Assembly (NCBI RefSeq): GCF_041206865.1
Contig: NZ_JBGEDP010000001.1
Span: 1,116,001-1,180,000 of the forward strand
Length of the DNA: 64,000 nucleotides
Direction of reading: 5' to 3'
Origin: Mycobacterium sp. HUMS_12744610
GTDB lineage: Bacteria; Actinomycetota; Actinomycetes; Mycobacteriales; Mycobacteriaceae
Positions 1 to 9,484 of the stretch are shown piece after piece. Positions within the stretch are counted from its first letter, which is position 1. Each line of letters begins with the position of its first letter. The position numbers and the translations under genes were made by a program. A model generated the notes under the pieces. The model ran no database searches and had not been told where the DNA came from. It was given only the letters and a program-made list of their open reading frames with translations.

Positions 1-1339
1 CGGCGAGCGTGGTCGCGCTGTCGTCGCCCCAGTACCCGTCGTACGCGCTCGAGCCGCGCCCGAAGTCGGGATCGGCGCCGCCGGCGACGTGACGGTTCCA
101 TCGCTCGACGGTGCGGGTCAGGCCGTCGGCGTCGATGCCGGTCTTGGCGGCCAGCTCGGCGAGGTCGGCCGATTCGCAGAACCAGTCCGGAACCGGTTCG
201 CCGGGGGCGACGCCGAGGAATCCGTACCGCTGCAGGTGGATCGAGTCGAACACCATCCACGCGCGATCGTTGACGTATCCGTCGCGTGGGTCCAGGTACT
301 GGAAAGCGCCGGCCATCGAGTTGTAGTCGGCGGCCTCGTTGACGAACCGCCGCCCGGCCGAGTTGACGATGATGCTCCTGGGCCGGGTCCGCTCTAGGCG
401 CACGCTGCGGCTGCGGGGTTTGCCGTCGATGGTGTCGCCGGGAATCCGGACGATCGGCACCCACCACGCCTCGCCCATGTTGGCCAGGTCCGCGCCGTGC
501 GCCATCGCCATGCGCAACCCGTCACCGGTGTTGTTCGGCGGCGAGACCGCCCCGTGCATCGGGCCACGCAGAAACGCCTGTGTCAGGGCTGGATCCCATT
601 CGAAGCCGCCGGTGCCCAGGACGACGCCGTGGCGGGCGCGCACGCTGATAGTGCGGTCCGTTAAGGCTACCCGCACTCCGGTGATCTCCCCGGCGTCGGC
701 GAGGAGTTCTTGCGCCCGCGCATTCGCGTGCACCGCCACACCGGCGTCGAGCAGACCCCGGAGCAGACCCGCGACGAGTGCGGCGCCGGCGACGCACAGG
801 TTGCCGGGTTGACCGTCCGCCGCCGCGTGCAGACGGGCCCGGGTCTCGGCGTCGAAGCCGACGTTGGAAAAGTCGTCGGGGAACGCCGTGATCCTGGTTC
901 CCCACTCGCCCAGGCGGTCCAGATCGTAAGGAGTCGGGATCAGCGATCTGCCACCGGTCGGTCGACCGCCCGGTAGCTCCGGCCGGTAGTCGGGGAAGCC
1001 GGTCGCGACCTCGAAACGCACGTCGCTGTGCGCCTCGACGAAATCGAGCATCGCCGGGCCGGTGCGGACGAAGGTCTCGACCAGCGCATCGTCCATCACG
1101 CCGTGGGACTGCGCCCGCAGGTAGCGCAGCGCGTCGGCGGGCGTCAATTCCCCGTCGGCGCAACGGTTATGGGCGGGGATCCATGCGACACCGCCCGACA
1201 CGGCGGTGGTGCCGCCGACGGTCGGGGCCTTCTCGAAGACCTCCACCGAGGCGCCGGCGACCGCCGCCGCCAGTGCGGCGGTGAGCGCGGCGGCGCCGCT
1301 GCCGAGCACGACAACGTCGACCTCGTGGTCCCAGGACAT
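1..1339 (-). CDS. FAD-dependent oxidoreductase, KstD/fumarate-reductase-like (partial, C-terminus outside window)
   Basis: The reading frame opens at an ATG at 1339 and runs leftward off the window edge, so 446 codons are visible of a family that usually has about 500-580. The N-terminus reads MSWDHEVDVVVLGSGAAAL, a Rossmann FAD-binding motif, followed by EKAPTVGGTTAVSGG, typical of 3-ketosteroid delta-1-dehydrogenase and related flavoproteins. Later it contains VVNSAGRRFVNE-like sequence (IIVNSAGRRFVNEAA), another family signature. It probably removes hydrogens next to a ring ketone, but the substrate is unknown. It follows the IclR gene by 14 bases on the same strand, so the two are likely co-transcribed, and it resembles the flavoprotein at 5587-7335. 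Confidence 0.85.
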   Translation of the reverse strand, partial: MSWDHEVDVVVLGSGAAALTAALAAAVAGASVEVFEKAPTVGGTTAVSGGVAWIPAHNRCADGELTPADALRYLRAQSHGVMDDALVETFVRTGPAMLDFVEAHSDVRFEVATGFPDYRPELPGGRPTGGRSLIPTPYDLDRLGEWGTRITAFPDDFSNVGFDAETRARLHAAADGQPGNLCVAGAALVAGLLRGLLDAGVAVHANARAQELLADAGEITGVRVALTDRTISVRARHGVVLGTGGFEWDPALTQAFLRGPMHGAVSPPNNTGDGLRMAMAHGADLANMGEAWWVPIVRIPGDTIDGKPRSRSVRLERTRPRSIIVNSAGRRFVNEAADYNSMAGAFQYLDPRDGYVNDRAWMVFDSIHLQRYGFLGVAPGEPVPDWFCESADLAELAAKTGIDADGLTRTVERWNRHVAGGADPDFGRGSSAYDGYWGDDSATTLA

Positions 1340-1353
1340 GGACGGTCATCCCT

Positions 1354-2019
1354 TCAGCTCAGAACCTCGGACAACTGCTTGGCGGCCGTGATGACCGCTT
1401 CCTTTCCGCGCATCACGACGTCTTCCCGGTGGGAGATGAGGTTGATGCAGGTCGGCGGGGACGGGGCGCGCCGGCGCACCGCCACCGCCAAACCATAGGT
1501 GTTGGGCTCGATTTCGCCGTAGGTGGTCACCCACCCGCATTCCCGGGCGCGCGCGACGAGGTCCCGTTCCCCCGGGCGTGCAGGCATGCTCGCCAGCAGG
1601 GCGATCCCCGCGGCGCCGCGGTCGAGCGGATAGCGGCTGCCCTCGTGGAACGAGAGCTGATAGGCGACATGGCTCGGCACGATCACCGCGACGGCCACCT
1701 GCTGGTCGCCCTCGGCGATCAGCAGCGACACGGTGGTGCCGAGCTCGTCGGCCAGGGCGCGCAGCGTCGGCAGACAGAGCTGGCGCACGTTGCGGTCGAA
1801 CGACGCGCCGAGCACGGCGAGCCCGGCCGCCGGCCGGTACCGCCCGTCTTCCCCCTTTGCCACCAAACGGAATTGGGTCAGCGTCGACAGCAGCCGGTAG
1901 GCGATGGTGCGGTGCACCCCGATCTGGTCGGCGAGCTGTTGCACCGTCAAGCCGCTCGGGGAGTTCGCCACCATCTGCAGCGCGGTCAGGCCCCGGGCCA
2001 GCGTCTGAGAACCCGTCAC
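1354..2019 (-). CDS. IclR family transcriptional regulator
   Basis: A 221-residue protein with a GTG start. The N-terminal winged helix-turn-helix covers about residues 8-60 (SGLTVQQLADQIGVHRTIAY). The ligand-binding IclR domain follows (LGTTVSLLIAEGDQQVAVAV, then the YPLDRGAAGIALLA signature). It sits back-to-back with the aromatic-degradation operon that starts at 2147, and the shared promoter region has a perfect palindrome at 2071-2091. The family often controls aromatic catabolism in response to a pathway metabolite. I infer that it regulates the divergent operon and itself. Whether it activates or represses cannot be told from sequence. Confidence 0.9.
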   Translation of the reverse strand: MTGSQTLARGLTALQMVANSPSGLTVQQLADQIGVHRTIAYRLLSTLTQFRLVAKGEDGRYRPAAGLAVLGASFDRNVRQLCLPTLRALADELGTTVSLLIAEGDQQVAVAVIVPSHVAYQLSFHEGSRYPLDRGAAGIALLASMPARPGERDLVARARECGWVTTYGEIEPNTYGLAVAVRRRAPSPPTCINLISHREDVVMRGKEAVITAAKQLSEVLS

Positions 2020-2070
2020 GGCCTTGACAGGACCTGGGACGAGAGCGAAGCTCTATATATAACGCACATC

Positions 2071-2091
2071 AGTGTGCGATATTAGCACACT
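2071..2091. promoter_or_regulatory. Palindromic operator between IclR gene and aromatic operon
   Basis: AGTGTGC and GCACACT form a perfect 7-bp inverted repeat separated by GATATTA. It lies 52 bases from the IclR start and 56 bases before the GTG of the hydrolase gene, in the only AT-rich stretch of the divergent promoter (TATATAAC lies just left of it). That is where an IclR binding site would be expected. Binding by the adjacent regulator is inference. Confidence 0.6.
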
Positions 2092-2146
2092 AAGTAATCC
2101 GAAAACGAGAATCAGATTTTCCACCGCCGGAGGCCGGAGAGGAACC

Positions 2147-3010
2147 GTGACGGAGTTCGAGAGCATATGGAGCGACCTCCAGGGCGTCCCGTTCGAGCAG
2201 GGTTACCTCGACGCGGGGGGAGTGCGCACCCGTTACCTGCGGGCAGGCGATCCCGGCATGCCGGTGCTGATGCTGCTGCACGGGTCCGGTGGCCACGCCG
2301 AGGCCTACGTCCGCAACCTGGCGGCGCACGCGGAGCACTTCTGGACCTGGTCGATCGACATGCTGGGCCACGGGTACACCGACAAGCCGGGCCACCCGCT
2401 GGAAGTCGCGCACTACGTCGAGCACCTGATGACGGTGCTGGAAACCATCGGTGCCGACCGCGCCAGCCTGAGCGGTGAGTCGCTCGGCGGCTGGGTGGCC
2501 GCCCGCGCCGCCGTCGACCATCCCGACGCCGTGGCCCGCCTGGTGCTCAACACCGCCGGGGGCTCCCAGGCCGATCCCGAGGTGATGCAGCGCATCATCA
2601 CGCTGTCCATGGCGGCCGCCGAGAACCCGAGCTGGGAAACCGTGCAGGCGCGGATCAAATGGTTGATGGCCGACAAGTCCAGGAATTACGACGACCTCGT
2701 CGCCAGCCGCCAAAGGGTTTATCGCCAAGCGGGATTCGTCGGGGCGATGCGCGACATCATGGCGCTGCAGGATCCCGAGATCCGGGCGCGCAACATCCTC
2801 GGCCCGGCCGAATACGGTTCGATCACCGCCCCGACGCTGGTGTTGTGGACCAGCGACGACCCGACCGCCGACGTGACCGAGGGCCGCCGCATCGCGTCGA
2901 TGATCCCGGGTGCGCGCTTCGAACTGATGCCCGGCTGCGGTCACTGGCCCCAGTACGAGGACCCCAAGACCTTCAACCGCCTGCACCTCGACTTCCTGCT
3001 GGGGCGGTGA
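2147..3010 (+). CDS. Alpha/beta hydrolase, meta-cleavage product hydrolase (MhpC/HsaD-like)
   Basis: A 287-residue alpha/beta-hydrolase. The GTG at 2147 is chosen because GGAGAGGA lies just upstream; an ATG 25 codons earlier would overlap the operator and add a sequence unlike the family. The oxyanion motif is HGSGGH (about 45-50), the nucleophile is Ser112 in GESLGG, the acid is probably Asp near 239 (WTSDDP), and the base is His266 (GCGHWPQ). These fit carbon-carbon hydrolases that split ring-cleavage products into a carboxylic acid and a hydroxydienoate. It is the first gene of an operon whose next two genes encode MhpA- and MhpB-like enzymes, which supports the role. The exact substrate is unknown. 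Confidence 0.85.
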   Translation: MTEFESIWSDLQGVPFEQGYLDAGGVRTRYLRAGDPGMPVLMLLHGSGGHAEAYVRNLAAHAEHFWTWSIDMLGHGYTDKPGHPLEVAHYVEHLMTVLETIGADRASLSGESLGGWVAARAAVDHPDAVARLVLNTAGGSQADPEVMQRIITLSMAAAENPSWETVQARIKWLMADKSRNYDDLVASRQRVYRQAGFVGAMRDIMALQDPEIRARNILGPAEYGSITAPTLVLWTSDDPTADVTEGRRIASMIPGARFELMPGCGHWPQYEDPKTFNRLHLDFLLGR

Positions 3011-4725
3011 TGGCCGGCACCGCGCAGGACACGGATGTCGACGTCGTCGTCGTCGGGGCGGGCCCGGTCGGGCTGACGCTGGCCAACATCCTGGGCCTGC
3101 GGGGTGTCCGCACGGTGGTGGTCGACGAGCGGGACACCCTCATCGACTACCCGCGCGGGGTCGGACTGGACGACGAGGGGTTGCGCACCTTCCAGTCGCT
3201 CGGCCTGGTCGACCGCATCCTGCCGCACACCGTGCCCAACCAGATCCTCCGCTTCGTCGACGCCAAGCGCCGGGTGCTGGCCGAGATGGCCCCGCCGGAC
3301 GCGCGTTTCGGCTGGCCGAAGCGCAACGGATTCGTACAACCGCTCGTCGACGCCGAATTGCTGCGCGGGCTGGACAGATTCGCACACGTCGACGTGTGGT
3401 GGCAACGGCCCATGACGGAGTGCCGGCAGAGCGCCGACGCGGTCACCGTCGAGCTGGGGGGTGCGGCGCGCCAGGACGGCGGCACGTCCAGCGTGCGCGC
3501 GCGCTACGTCGTCGGCTGCGACGGCGGGCGCAGCACGACCCGCCGCATGATGGGCGTGTCCTTCGACGGCACCACGTCGTCGACGCGGTGGCTGGTCGTC
3601 GACATCGCCAACGACCCGCTGGGCCACCCCAACAGCGAGGTCGGCGCCGATCCCGAGCGGCCGTACGCCTCCATCTCGATCGCGCACGGAATTCGCCGCT
3701 TCGAGTTCATGATTCACGCCGACGAGACCGACGAACAGGCGGAGGACCCGGCGTTCCTGACGCGAATGCTGGCGCGCATGGTGCCCCACCCCGACCGGGT
3801 GGACGTGATCCGTCGCCGTGTGTACACCCACCACTCCCGCATCGCCGGCGCGTTCCGCAGCGGCCGGCTGCTGCTGGCCGGGGACGCCGCCCACCTGATG
3901 CCGGTCTGGCAGGGACAGGGCTACAACAGCGGCATCCGCGACGCGTTCAATCTCGGCTGGAAGCTCGCGGCGGTGGTGGGCGGCCTGGCCGACGACAAGC
4001 TGCTGGACACCTACGACATCGAGCGCCGCAAGCACGCGCGGGCGATGATCGACCTGTCCACCATGGTCGGTCGCGCCATCTCCCCGACCAACCGCCGGGT
4101 GGCCGGCGTGCGGGACCTGCTGGTGCGGTCGGCGTCGATCGTGCCGACGCTCAAGCGCTACGTGCTGGAGATGCGGTTCAAGCCGATGCCGCGTTACGAC
4201 CAGGGCGCGGTCGTGCACTCCGGACCCATCGGCGCCGACTCACCGGTCGGCACCCTGTTCATCCAGCCCCGCGTCGATACCCGGACCCGGCCCGACGTGT
4301 TGCTGGACGACGTGCTGGGCGACTGGTTCGCGGTGGTGTGCTGGAACAACAACCCCCGAAAGATTCTCGGCGAGAAGGCCTTCGCGCACTGGAAGGCCGT
4401 CGGCGCACGCTTCTTCGCTCTCCGCCCCCTGACACAACTGCACTGGGAAGGACACGACGATCCCGATGTCGTGGTCGTCGGGGACCGCAACGGCGGACTC
4501 AAGTCCTGGTTCGACACCCATCGGGAATCGGTGTTGTTCCTGCGTCCCGATCGGTGCATCGCCGCGGCCTGTATCGCCCAGCGGGCACCCGAACTGAGCG
4601 CCGCGCTGCTCGACGTTCTCACTCTCGCGCCGAAAGGGGGTGAAGTCGCCGATGACACTGGCTCTGTGCTGCATGTCGCACAGCCCGCTGCTGAACCTTC
4701 CGGGACCGTCGCGGGCCCTGCTTGA
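3010..4725 (+). CDS. mhpA: FAD-dependent aromatic hydroxylase, MhpA-like
   Basis: A 571-residue class A flavoprotein monooxygenase. The ATG at 3010 overlaps the stop of the hydrolase (ATGA). It shows the FAD-binding GAGPVG at residues 16-21, a [10 protein letters not shown] motif (the DG motif of aromatic hydroxylases) and [14 protein letters not shown] near residue 290, which binds the FAD ribityl and pyrophosphate. The last is characteristic of the MhpA/PheA group. Family members hydroxylate a phenolic ring ortho to an existing hydroxyl using NAD(P)H and oxygen, giving a catechol. The catechol dioxygenase gene follows immediately, overlapping by 74 bases. The natural substrate may be a phenylpropanoid or a larger ring and is not determined. 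Confidence 0.85.
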   Translation: MAGTAQDTDVDVVVVGAGPVGLTLANILGLRGVRTVVVDERDTLIDYPRGVGLDDEGLRTFQSLGLVDRILPHTVPNQILRFVDAKRRVLAEMAPPDARFGWPKRNGFVQPLVDAELLRGLDRFAHVDVWWQRPMTECRQSADAVTVELGGAARQDGGTSSVRARYVVGCDGGRSTTRRMMGVSFDGTTSSTRWLVVDIANDPLGHPNSEVGADPERPYASISIAHGIRRFEFMIHADETDEQAEDPAFLTRMLARMVPHPDRVDVIRRRVYTHHSRIAGAFRSGRLLLAGDAAHLMPVWQGQGYNSGIRDAFNLGWKLAAVVGGLADDKLLDTYDIERRKHARAMIDLSTMVGRAISPTNRRVAGVRDLLVRSASIVPTLKRYVLEMRFKPMPRYDQGAVVHSGPIGADSPVGTLFIQPRVDTRTRPDVLLDDVLGDWFAVVCWNNNPRKILGEKAFAHWKAVGARFFALRPLTQLHWEGHDDPDVVVVGDRNGGLKSWFDTHRESVLFLRPDRCIAAACIAQRAPELSAALLDVLTLAPKGGEVADDTGSVLHVAQPAAEPSGTVAGPA

Positions 4726-5590
4726 CGACATCGACGGCGCCATCGCGCAGGCGCGGGACTTCGCCGCCGCGTTCGACCCCGAGCTGGTCGTGATCTTCTC
4801 CCCGGACCACTACAACGGCTTCTTCTACAAGGTGATGCCGTCGTTCTGTATCGGCTTGAGCGCCAGCGGCGTCGGCGACTACGGCACCCACACCGGCCCG
4901 CTCGACGTCCCCGGGGACCTGGCGTTCGGCTGCGCCGAGGCGGTGCTCGAGGCGGGCGTCGACGTCGCGGTGTCGGCCAGCATGGACGTCGATCACGGCA
5001 CCGTGCAGCCGCTGGAGAAGCTGTTCGGGGCTGCGACCGCATGCCCGGTGATACCGGTCTTCGTCAACGGGATCGCCGTGCCCCTGGGGCCGCTGCATCG
5101 CTGCCGGGCGCTGGGGGCGGCGGTCGGGGCGTATCTGGCCGGCCTGGACAGGCGGGTGCTGGTGATGGGGTCCGGTGGCCTTTCCCACAGCCCCCCGGTG
5201 CCCGCGCTGGCGACCGCCTCCCCTGCGGTGCGGGAGCGCATCGTGCACGGTCGTCCGATGACCGACGAGCAGCGCCAGGCCCGGCAGACGGCCGTGATCG
5301 AGGCGGCGAGGGACTTCGCTGGCGGGGCGAGTGACCTGCAACCGCTCAACCCGGCGTGGGATCATCGCTTCCTCGAAATCGTCGACGCCGGCCGGCTCGC
5401 CGACGTCGAGCAGTGGTCGAACTCGTTCGTCTCCCACGAGGGCGGCAGCTCGGCGCACGAGATCAGAACGTGGGTCGCGGCATTCGCGGCCCTGGAGGCC
5501 GTGGGTCCCTACCGGACCACCGTGCGCTACTACAAGCCGGCCCCCGAACTGATCGCCGGGTTCGCCGTCAGGACGGCGGTCCCGCAATGA
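4652..5590 (+). CDS. mhpB: Class III extradiol ring-cleavage dioxygenase, MhpB-like
   Basis: A 312-residue protein, the normal length for 2,3-dihydroxyphenylpropionate 1,2-dioxygenase. The ATG at 4652, behind an AAAGGGGG ribosome-binding site, puts the conserved histidines at His10 (CCMSHSPLL), His115 (MDVDHGTV) and His179 (GGLSHSP). This matches the known catalytic His115/His179 numbering of E. coli MhpB and supports this start over the upstream GTG. The enzyme opens a catechol ring next to the diol using Fe(II) and oxygen. With the preceding hydroxylase and hydrolase it completes a hydroxylate-cleave-hydrolyse module. No genes for the later hydratase, aldolase and acetaldehyde dehydrogenase lie nearby. 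Confidence 0.88.
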   Translation: MTLALCCMSHSPLLNLPGPSRALLDDIDGAIAQARDFAAAFDPELVVIFSPDHYNGFFYKVMPSFCIGLSASGVGDYGTHTGPLDVPGDLAFGCAEAVLEAGVDVAVSASMDVDHGTVQPLEKLFGAATACPVIPVFVNGIAVPLGPLHRCRALGAAVGAYLAGLDRRVLVMGSGGLSHSPPVPALATASPAVRERIVHGRPMTDEQRQARQTAVIEAARDFAGGASDLQPLNPAWDHRFLEIVDAGRLADVEQWSNSFVSHEGGSSAHEIRTWVAAFAALEAVGPYRTTVRYYKPAPELIAGFAVRTAVPQ

Positions 5591-7335
5591 CCGCCCCGTC
5601 AGCGCCGAAGGCCGGCTTCGACCGGGTGGTCGACGTGCTCGTCGTCGGATCCGGCGGCGGCGGCATGACGGCCGCGCTGACCGCGCACGCCTCCGGCCTG
5701 GACGCCCTGGTGATCGAAAAGTCCTCCCACTTCGGGGGTTCCACCGCATTGTCCGGGGGCGGGATCTGGGTGCCCGGCGCGCCCGCGCAGCGCAGGGAGG
5801 GCTATTCACCCCCACCCGAAGGTGTCGTCGAGTACCTGCGGCAGATCACCGACGGCCTCGTCACCGAGGCGCGGATCCGGCAGTACGTCGACGCGGCGCC
5901 GCAGATGCTGTACTTCCTCGAAAAGCTCTCCGGATGGCTGGAATTCGTCTGGAAACCGGGCTATGCCGACTACTACCCGGAACTGAGCGGCGGCTCCGAA
6001 CTCGGCAGCACCATCAACGTCCCCCCCATCGACCTGCGAAAGCTGGGACCCGACGAACAGACGCTGCTGCAGCCGCTGGCGCTCGCCCCCAAGGGAATCT
6101 GGCTGGGCCCCAAGGAGCTTCGCTCGTTTTACCGGATCCGGCAATCCTGGGCGGGCAAGGGTGTGCTGCTCAAGCTGATCGCCCGCATGGTCCGCGCGCG
6201 GGTCTTCGGCGAGCGGATCGCCGCGATCGGCCAGTCCCTGGCGGCGCGGCTCCGGCTGGCGATGCGGGACCAGGGGATACCGCTGTGGCTGGACTCGCCG
6301 ATGGTGGAGTTGCTCACCGGCGCAGGCGGGACGGTGACCGGCGCGCTGGTGGAGCGGGGCGGTACCACACAGCGGATCGGCGCCCGGCGGGGGGTGATCC
6401 TGGCCTCCGGGGGCTTCGACCACGACCTGGCCTGGCGCAAGGAACAACTCCCGGTGATCGAGCAGGATTGGAGCTTCGGCAACCCCGCCGCCATGGGCGA
6501 CGGCATCCGCGCCGGGCAAAAGGTCGGTGCGGCAACCGAGTTGCTCGACGAGGCCTGGTGGTTCCCGGCGATCCAATGGCCGGACGGGCGCATGCAATTC
6601 ATGCTCAACGAGCGCATGATGCCGGCGCAGTTCATCGTCAACGGCGCGGGCCGGCGCTTCATCAACGAGGCGGCGCCCTACATGGACTTCGGGCACGCCA
6701 TGATCGACGGCCAGAAATCCGGGGTCACCCACATCCCGTGCTGGCTGATCACCGACCATAGGTCGTGGAACCGCTATGTGATCGGCGGCCACCTGCCGAT
6801 ACCCAGGATCCCTGGTGCGCCGGTGCCTACCGGGCGCAGGATTCCACCGGCCTGGCTGGAGTCGGGTGTGGTCAAGGCCGCGACGAGCTGGGCGGACATG
6901 GCGGCCAAGATCGGCGTCCCGGCCGCCGAACTGGCCGAAACGGCGCGCCGGTTCAACGAACTTGCGCGCAACGGGCACGACGACGACTTCGACCGCGGCG
7001 ACAGCGTGTACGACAACTACTACGGAGACCCCACCCTGCCCAACCCCAACCTGTACCCGCTGGGGGATCCGCCGTACTACGCGTTCCGGATCGTGCTCGG
7101 CGACCTCGGCACGTCGGGTGGCCTGAGTGTCGACGAACACGCCCGGGTGCTGCGGCCGGACGGCACGGTCGTGCGGGGGCTGTACGCGGTGGGCAACACC
7201 TCCGCGCCCGTCATGGGCCGCAGCTACGCCGGCGCCGGGGCTACCATCGGCCCGGCCATGACCTTCGGGTTCGTCGCAGCGAAACACTGTGCCGCGCAGG
7301 GGTTTGAGCGAACCGTTAATTCTCATAGGAGGTAA
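5587..7335 (+). CDS. FAD-binding dehydrogenase, 3-ketosteroid delta-1-dehydrogenase-like
   Basis: A 582-residue flavoprotein whose ATG at 5587 overlaps the dioxygenase stop codon. [10 protein letters not shown] at 21-30 is the FAD-binding turn, [15 protein letters not shown] follows, and the C-terminal [15 protein letters not shown] closes the FAD site as in KstD proteins. KstD enzymes introduce a double bond next to a ring ketone. The sequence is closest in style to the many KstD-like paralogues of actinobacteria that need not act on steroids. Placement inside the meta-cleavage operon suggests it aromatises or desaturates a ring before hydroxylation, which is inference. The partial gene at 1-1339 encodes a second member. 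Confidence 0.85.
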   Translation: MTAPSAPKAGFDRVVDVLVVGSGGGGMTAALTAHASGLDALVIEKSSHFGGSTALSGGGIWVPGAPAQRREGYSPPPEGVVEYLRQITDGLVTEARIRQYVDAAPQMLYFLEKLSGWLEFVWKPGYADYYPELSGGSELGSTINVPPIDLRKLGPDEQTLLQPLALAPKGIWLGPKELRSFYRIRQSWAGKGVLLKLIARMVRARVFGERIAAIGQSLAARLRLAMRDQGIPLWLDSPMVELLTGAGGTVTGALVERGGTTQRIGARRGVILASGGFDHDLAWRKEQLPVIEQDWSFGNPAAMGDGIRAGQKVGAATELLDEAWWFPAIQWPDGRMQFMLNERMMPAQFIVNGAGRRFINEAAPYMDFGHAMIDGQKSGVTHIPCWLITDHRSWNRYVIGGHLPIPRIPGAPVPTGRRIPPAWLESGVVKAATSWADMAAKIGVPAAELAETARRFNELARNGHDDDFDRGDSVYDNYYGDPTLPNPNLYPLGDPPYYAFRIVLGDLGTSGGLSVDEHARVLRPDGTVVRGLYAVGNTSAPVMGRSYAGAGATIGPAMTFGFVAAKHCAAQGFERTVNSHRR

Positions 7336-7338
7336 TCG

Positions 7339-8637
7339 ATGAAAATTTCCCTGTTCTACGAGTTCGCCCTGCCGCGGCCGTGGGCGCCCGACGACGAACG
7401 GGTCATGCTGCAGGACTGCCTGGACGAGGTCGAGGCCGCGGACAAGGCGGGCTTCTCTACCGTGTGGCTCACCGAGCACCACTTCCTCGAGGAGTACTGC
7501 CATTCCACGGCGCCGGAGATCTTCCTGGCCGCCGCCAGCCAGCGGACCAAGAACATCCGGTTGGGCTTCGGCATCATGCACCTGCTGCCCGCCGTCAACC
7601 ACCCCGCCCGGGTGGCCGAACGCGTCGCGACCATCGACCTGCTCTCCAACGGACGCGTCGAATTCGGCACCGGGGAAGGCTCCTCCGTCGGTGAGCTCGG
7701 TGGCTTCGACGTCGACCCGGCCGACAAGCGCGCCCAGTGGGAGGAGTCCCTCGAGGTGGCCATCCGGTGCATGATCGAGGAGCCGTTCACCGGTTTCAAG
7801 GGTGAGCAGATCCAGATGCCGCCGCGCAACGTGATCCCCAAGCCGATGCAAAAGCCGCATCCCCCGGTCTGGGTGGCCTGCACGCGCCCGGCCAGCGTGC
7901 AGATGGCGGCTCAGAAGTGCATCGGCGCACTGAGTTTCGCCTACACCGGCCCCGGGCCGCTCACCGAGCGCGTCAACGGCTACTACAAGGAGTTCGAGGA
8001 GAACGGCGTGCCCGTCACGCCGCAGATCAACCCGAACATCCTGGCCATCGGCGGCGACTTGTCGATGATGGTCGCCAAGACCGAGGAACAGGCACTCCAG
8101 CGTCTCGGGCAGGGCGGCGGGTTCTTCTCGTTCGGGATCATGCACTACTACCTGACCGGGATGCACACCCCCGGGCGGACCGGTGTGTGGCAGCGCTACC
8201 TCGAAGAGGTCGAGAAGGACCCGACGCTGGCCTACGGTCCCGGCCGCGGCGCGATCGGAACCCCGGCCACCGTGCGCGAATTCCTGCGGGGCTACGAGGA
8301 GAGCGGCGTCGACGAGATCATCCTGCTGCTCAACCCGCGCAGCCACGAGGGCACCATGGAATCCATCGAGCTGATGGGCAGCGAGGTGCTGCCCGAGTTC
8401 ATCGAGCGCGACGCGAAGGCGGTCGCCGAGAAGACCAGGCGGCTCGAGCCCGTCATCGAAAAGGTGGAGGCGCGGCGGCCGGCACCGGCCGCGCCGCAGT
8501 TCGACGAGACCTACGCCTTCGGCGGCCTGCCCACCGGCCGCGACAAGTTCACGGCCAGCGAGATCCCCGAGGCCATGGCCGAGATCAACGAGGGCCGCGT
8601 CCAGGCGGCGCAGCGGGCCAGGGAGCAGCGCAAGTGA
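7339..8637 (+). CDS. LLM-class flavin-dependent oxidoreductase
   Basis: A 432-residue luciferase-like monooxygenase (bacterial luciferase TIM-barrel fold) starting MKISLFYEFALPRPW, with a strong AGGAGGT ribosome-binding site six bases upstream. The region TVWLTEHHFLEEYC and the later LLSNGRVEFGTGEG are typical of flavin-binding LLM proteins. These use FMNH2 or F420 to oxidise or oxygenate substrates. The C-terminal 70 residues are Ala/Glu/Arg-rich and probably form extended helices. It lies three bases after the KstD-like gene, so it belongs to the same operon. Cofactor and reaction cannot be decided from sequence. Confidence 0.85.
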   Translation: MKISLFYEFALPRPWAPDDERVMLQDCLDEVEAADKAGFSTVWLTEHHFLEEYCHSTAPEIFLAAASQRTKNIRLGFGIMHLLPAVNHPARVAERVATIDLLSNGRVEFGTGEGSSVGELGGFDVDPADKRAQWEESLEVAIRCMIEEPFTGFKGEQIQMPPRNVIPKPMQKPHPPVWVACTRPASVQMAAQKCIGALSFAYTGPGPLTERVNGYYKEFEENGVPVTPQINPNILAIGGDLSMMVAKTEEQALQRLGQGGGFFSFGIMHYYLTGMHTPGRTGVWQRYLEEVEKDPTLAYGPGRGAIGTPATVREFLRGYEESGVDEIILLLNPRSHEGTMESIELMGSEVLPEFIERDAKAVAEKTRRLEPVIEKVEARRPAPAAPQFDETYAFGGLPTGRDKFTASEIPEAMAEINEGRVQAAQRAREQRK

Positions 8638-8656
8638 TCCCGGAAGCCGGCTGAGG

Positions 8657-9484
8657 TTGGCAGAGATCGACGGGCTGTGGCGCTACGACGGCCGCCGGGC
8701 GGTCGTGACCGGATGTGCGTCGGGCATCGGCGAACAGGTGGTGCGCCGGCTCACCGAACTCGGCGCCGAGGTGGTCGGCCTCGACAAGCGCCGGCCGGCA
8801 CTCGAGCTCAACGCTTTTCACGAGGTGGACCTCGCCGACCCGGGCTCGATCGACCGGGCGGTGGCCGCGATCGGCGGGCCGGTGGACGCGCTGTTCAACG
8901 TGGCCGGGGTGTCCTCGGGGATCGGCGATCCGCCGCTGGTCGTCACCATCAACTTCCTGGGTCCGCGGCATCTCACCGAGGCGCTGCTCCCGCTGATGGG
9001 CCCGGGGTCGTCCATCGTGAGCGTGTCGTCGCTGGCGGCCGCCGGGTACCGCGAGCACCTGCGATCGGTCGCACCACTGCTGCGCACCTCCACGATGCGG
9101 GAGGGCATCGACTGGTGCCGTGAGCATCCCGACGAGCTCACCGGAGGGGGGTACCGGTTGGCCAAGGAAGCGGTCATCCTGTACACCATGCAAAGTGCGA
9201 CGCCCCTCGGGGCCCGGGGCATCCGGATCAACTGCACCGGTCCGGGGGTCACCGAGACGCCGATCCTCGATCAGCTGCGCGCGGCCTACGGGCAGGGCTT
9301 CCTCGACGACATCCCCAAGCCGCTGGGGCGGGTTTCCACGGCCGCGGAACAGGCATCGGTGCTGCTGTTCCTGAATAGCGCTGCGGCAAGCTACATCTCG
9401 GGGCAGGTGGTGTGGGTCGACGGGGGCAACGCCGGAGCGGCGATCGCCCGCGAACTCGAGGAAGGAGCCCCGTGGCCGGGTTGA
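8657..9484 (+). CDS. Short-chain dehydrogenase/reductase (coniferyl-alcohol dehydrogenase type)
   Basis: A 275-residue classical SDR. The cofactor motif TGCASGIG is at about 18-25, the NNAG-equivalent is FNVAGVSSG, the catalytic Ser lies in SIVSVSSLAA, and YRLAK supplies the YxxxK pair. The large insertion between the Ser and Tyr is typical of the SDR group annotated as coniferyl-alcohol dehydrogenase or 3-alpha-hydroxysteroid dehydrogenase/carbonyl reductase. It would oxidise a hydroxyl group of a pathway intermediate with NAD(P). The start is uncertain: a TTG at 8657 is the best candidate, 19 bases after the previous stop. The 3' end overlaps the next gene by 13 bases. Confidence 0.82.
   Translation: MAEIDGLWRYDGRRAVVTGCASGIGEQVVRRLTELGAEVVGLDKRRPALELNAFHEVDLADPGSIDRAVAAIGGPVDALFNVAGVSSGIGDPPLVVTINFLGPRHLTEALLPLMGPGSSIVSVSSLAAAGYREHLRSVAPLLRTSTMREGIDWCREHPDELTGGGYRLAKEAVILYTMQSATPLGARGIRINCTGPGVTETPILDQLRAAYGQGFLDDIPKPLGRVSTAAEQASVLLFLNSAAASYISGQVVWVDGGNAGAAIARELEEGAPWPG

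Noticed and set aside
3396..4643. Long open frame of 415 codons inside the MhpA-like gene
   Set aside because: It is an Arg/Gly/Pro-rich out-of-frame reading of the hydroxylase gene, produced by high GC content, with no domain signature.
5806..8346. 846-codon open frame opposite the KstD-like and LLM genes
   Set aside because: The composition is typical of antisense frames in GC-rich DNA (Gly/Arg/His/Val-rich). The plus-strand genes have clear family motifs, starts and spacing.
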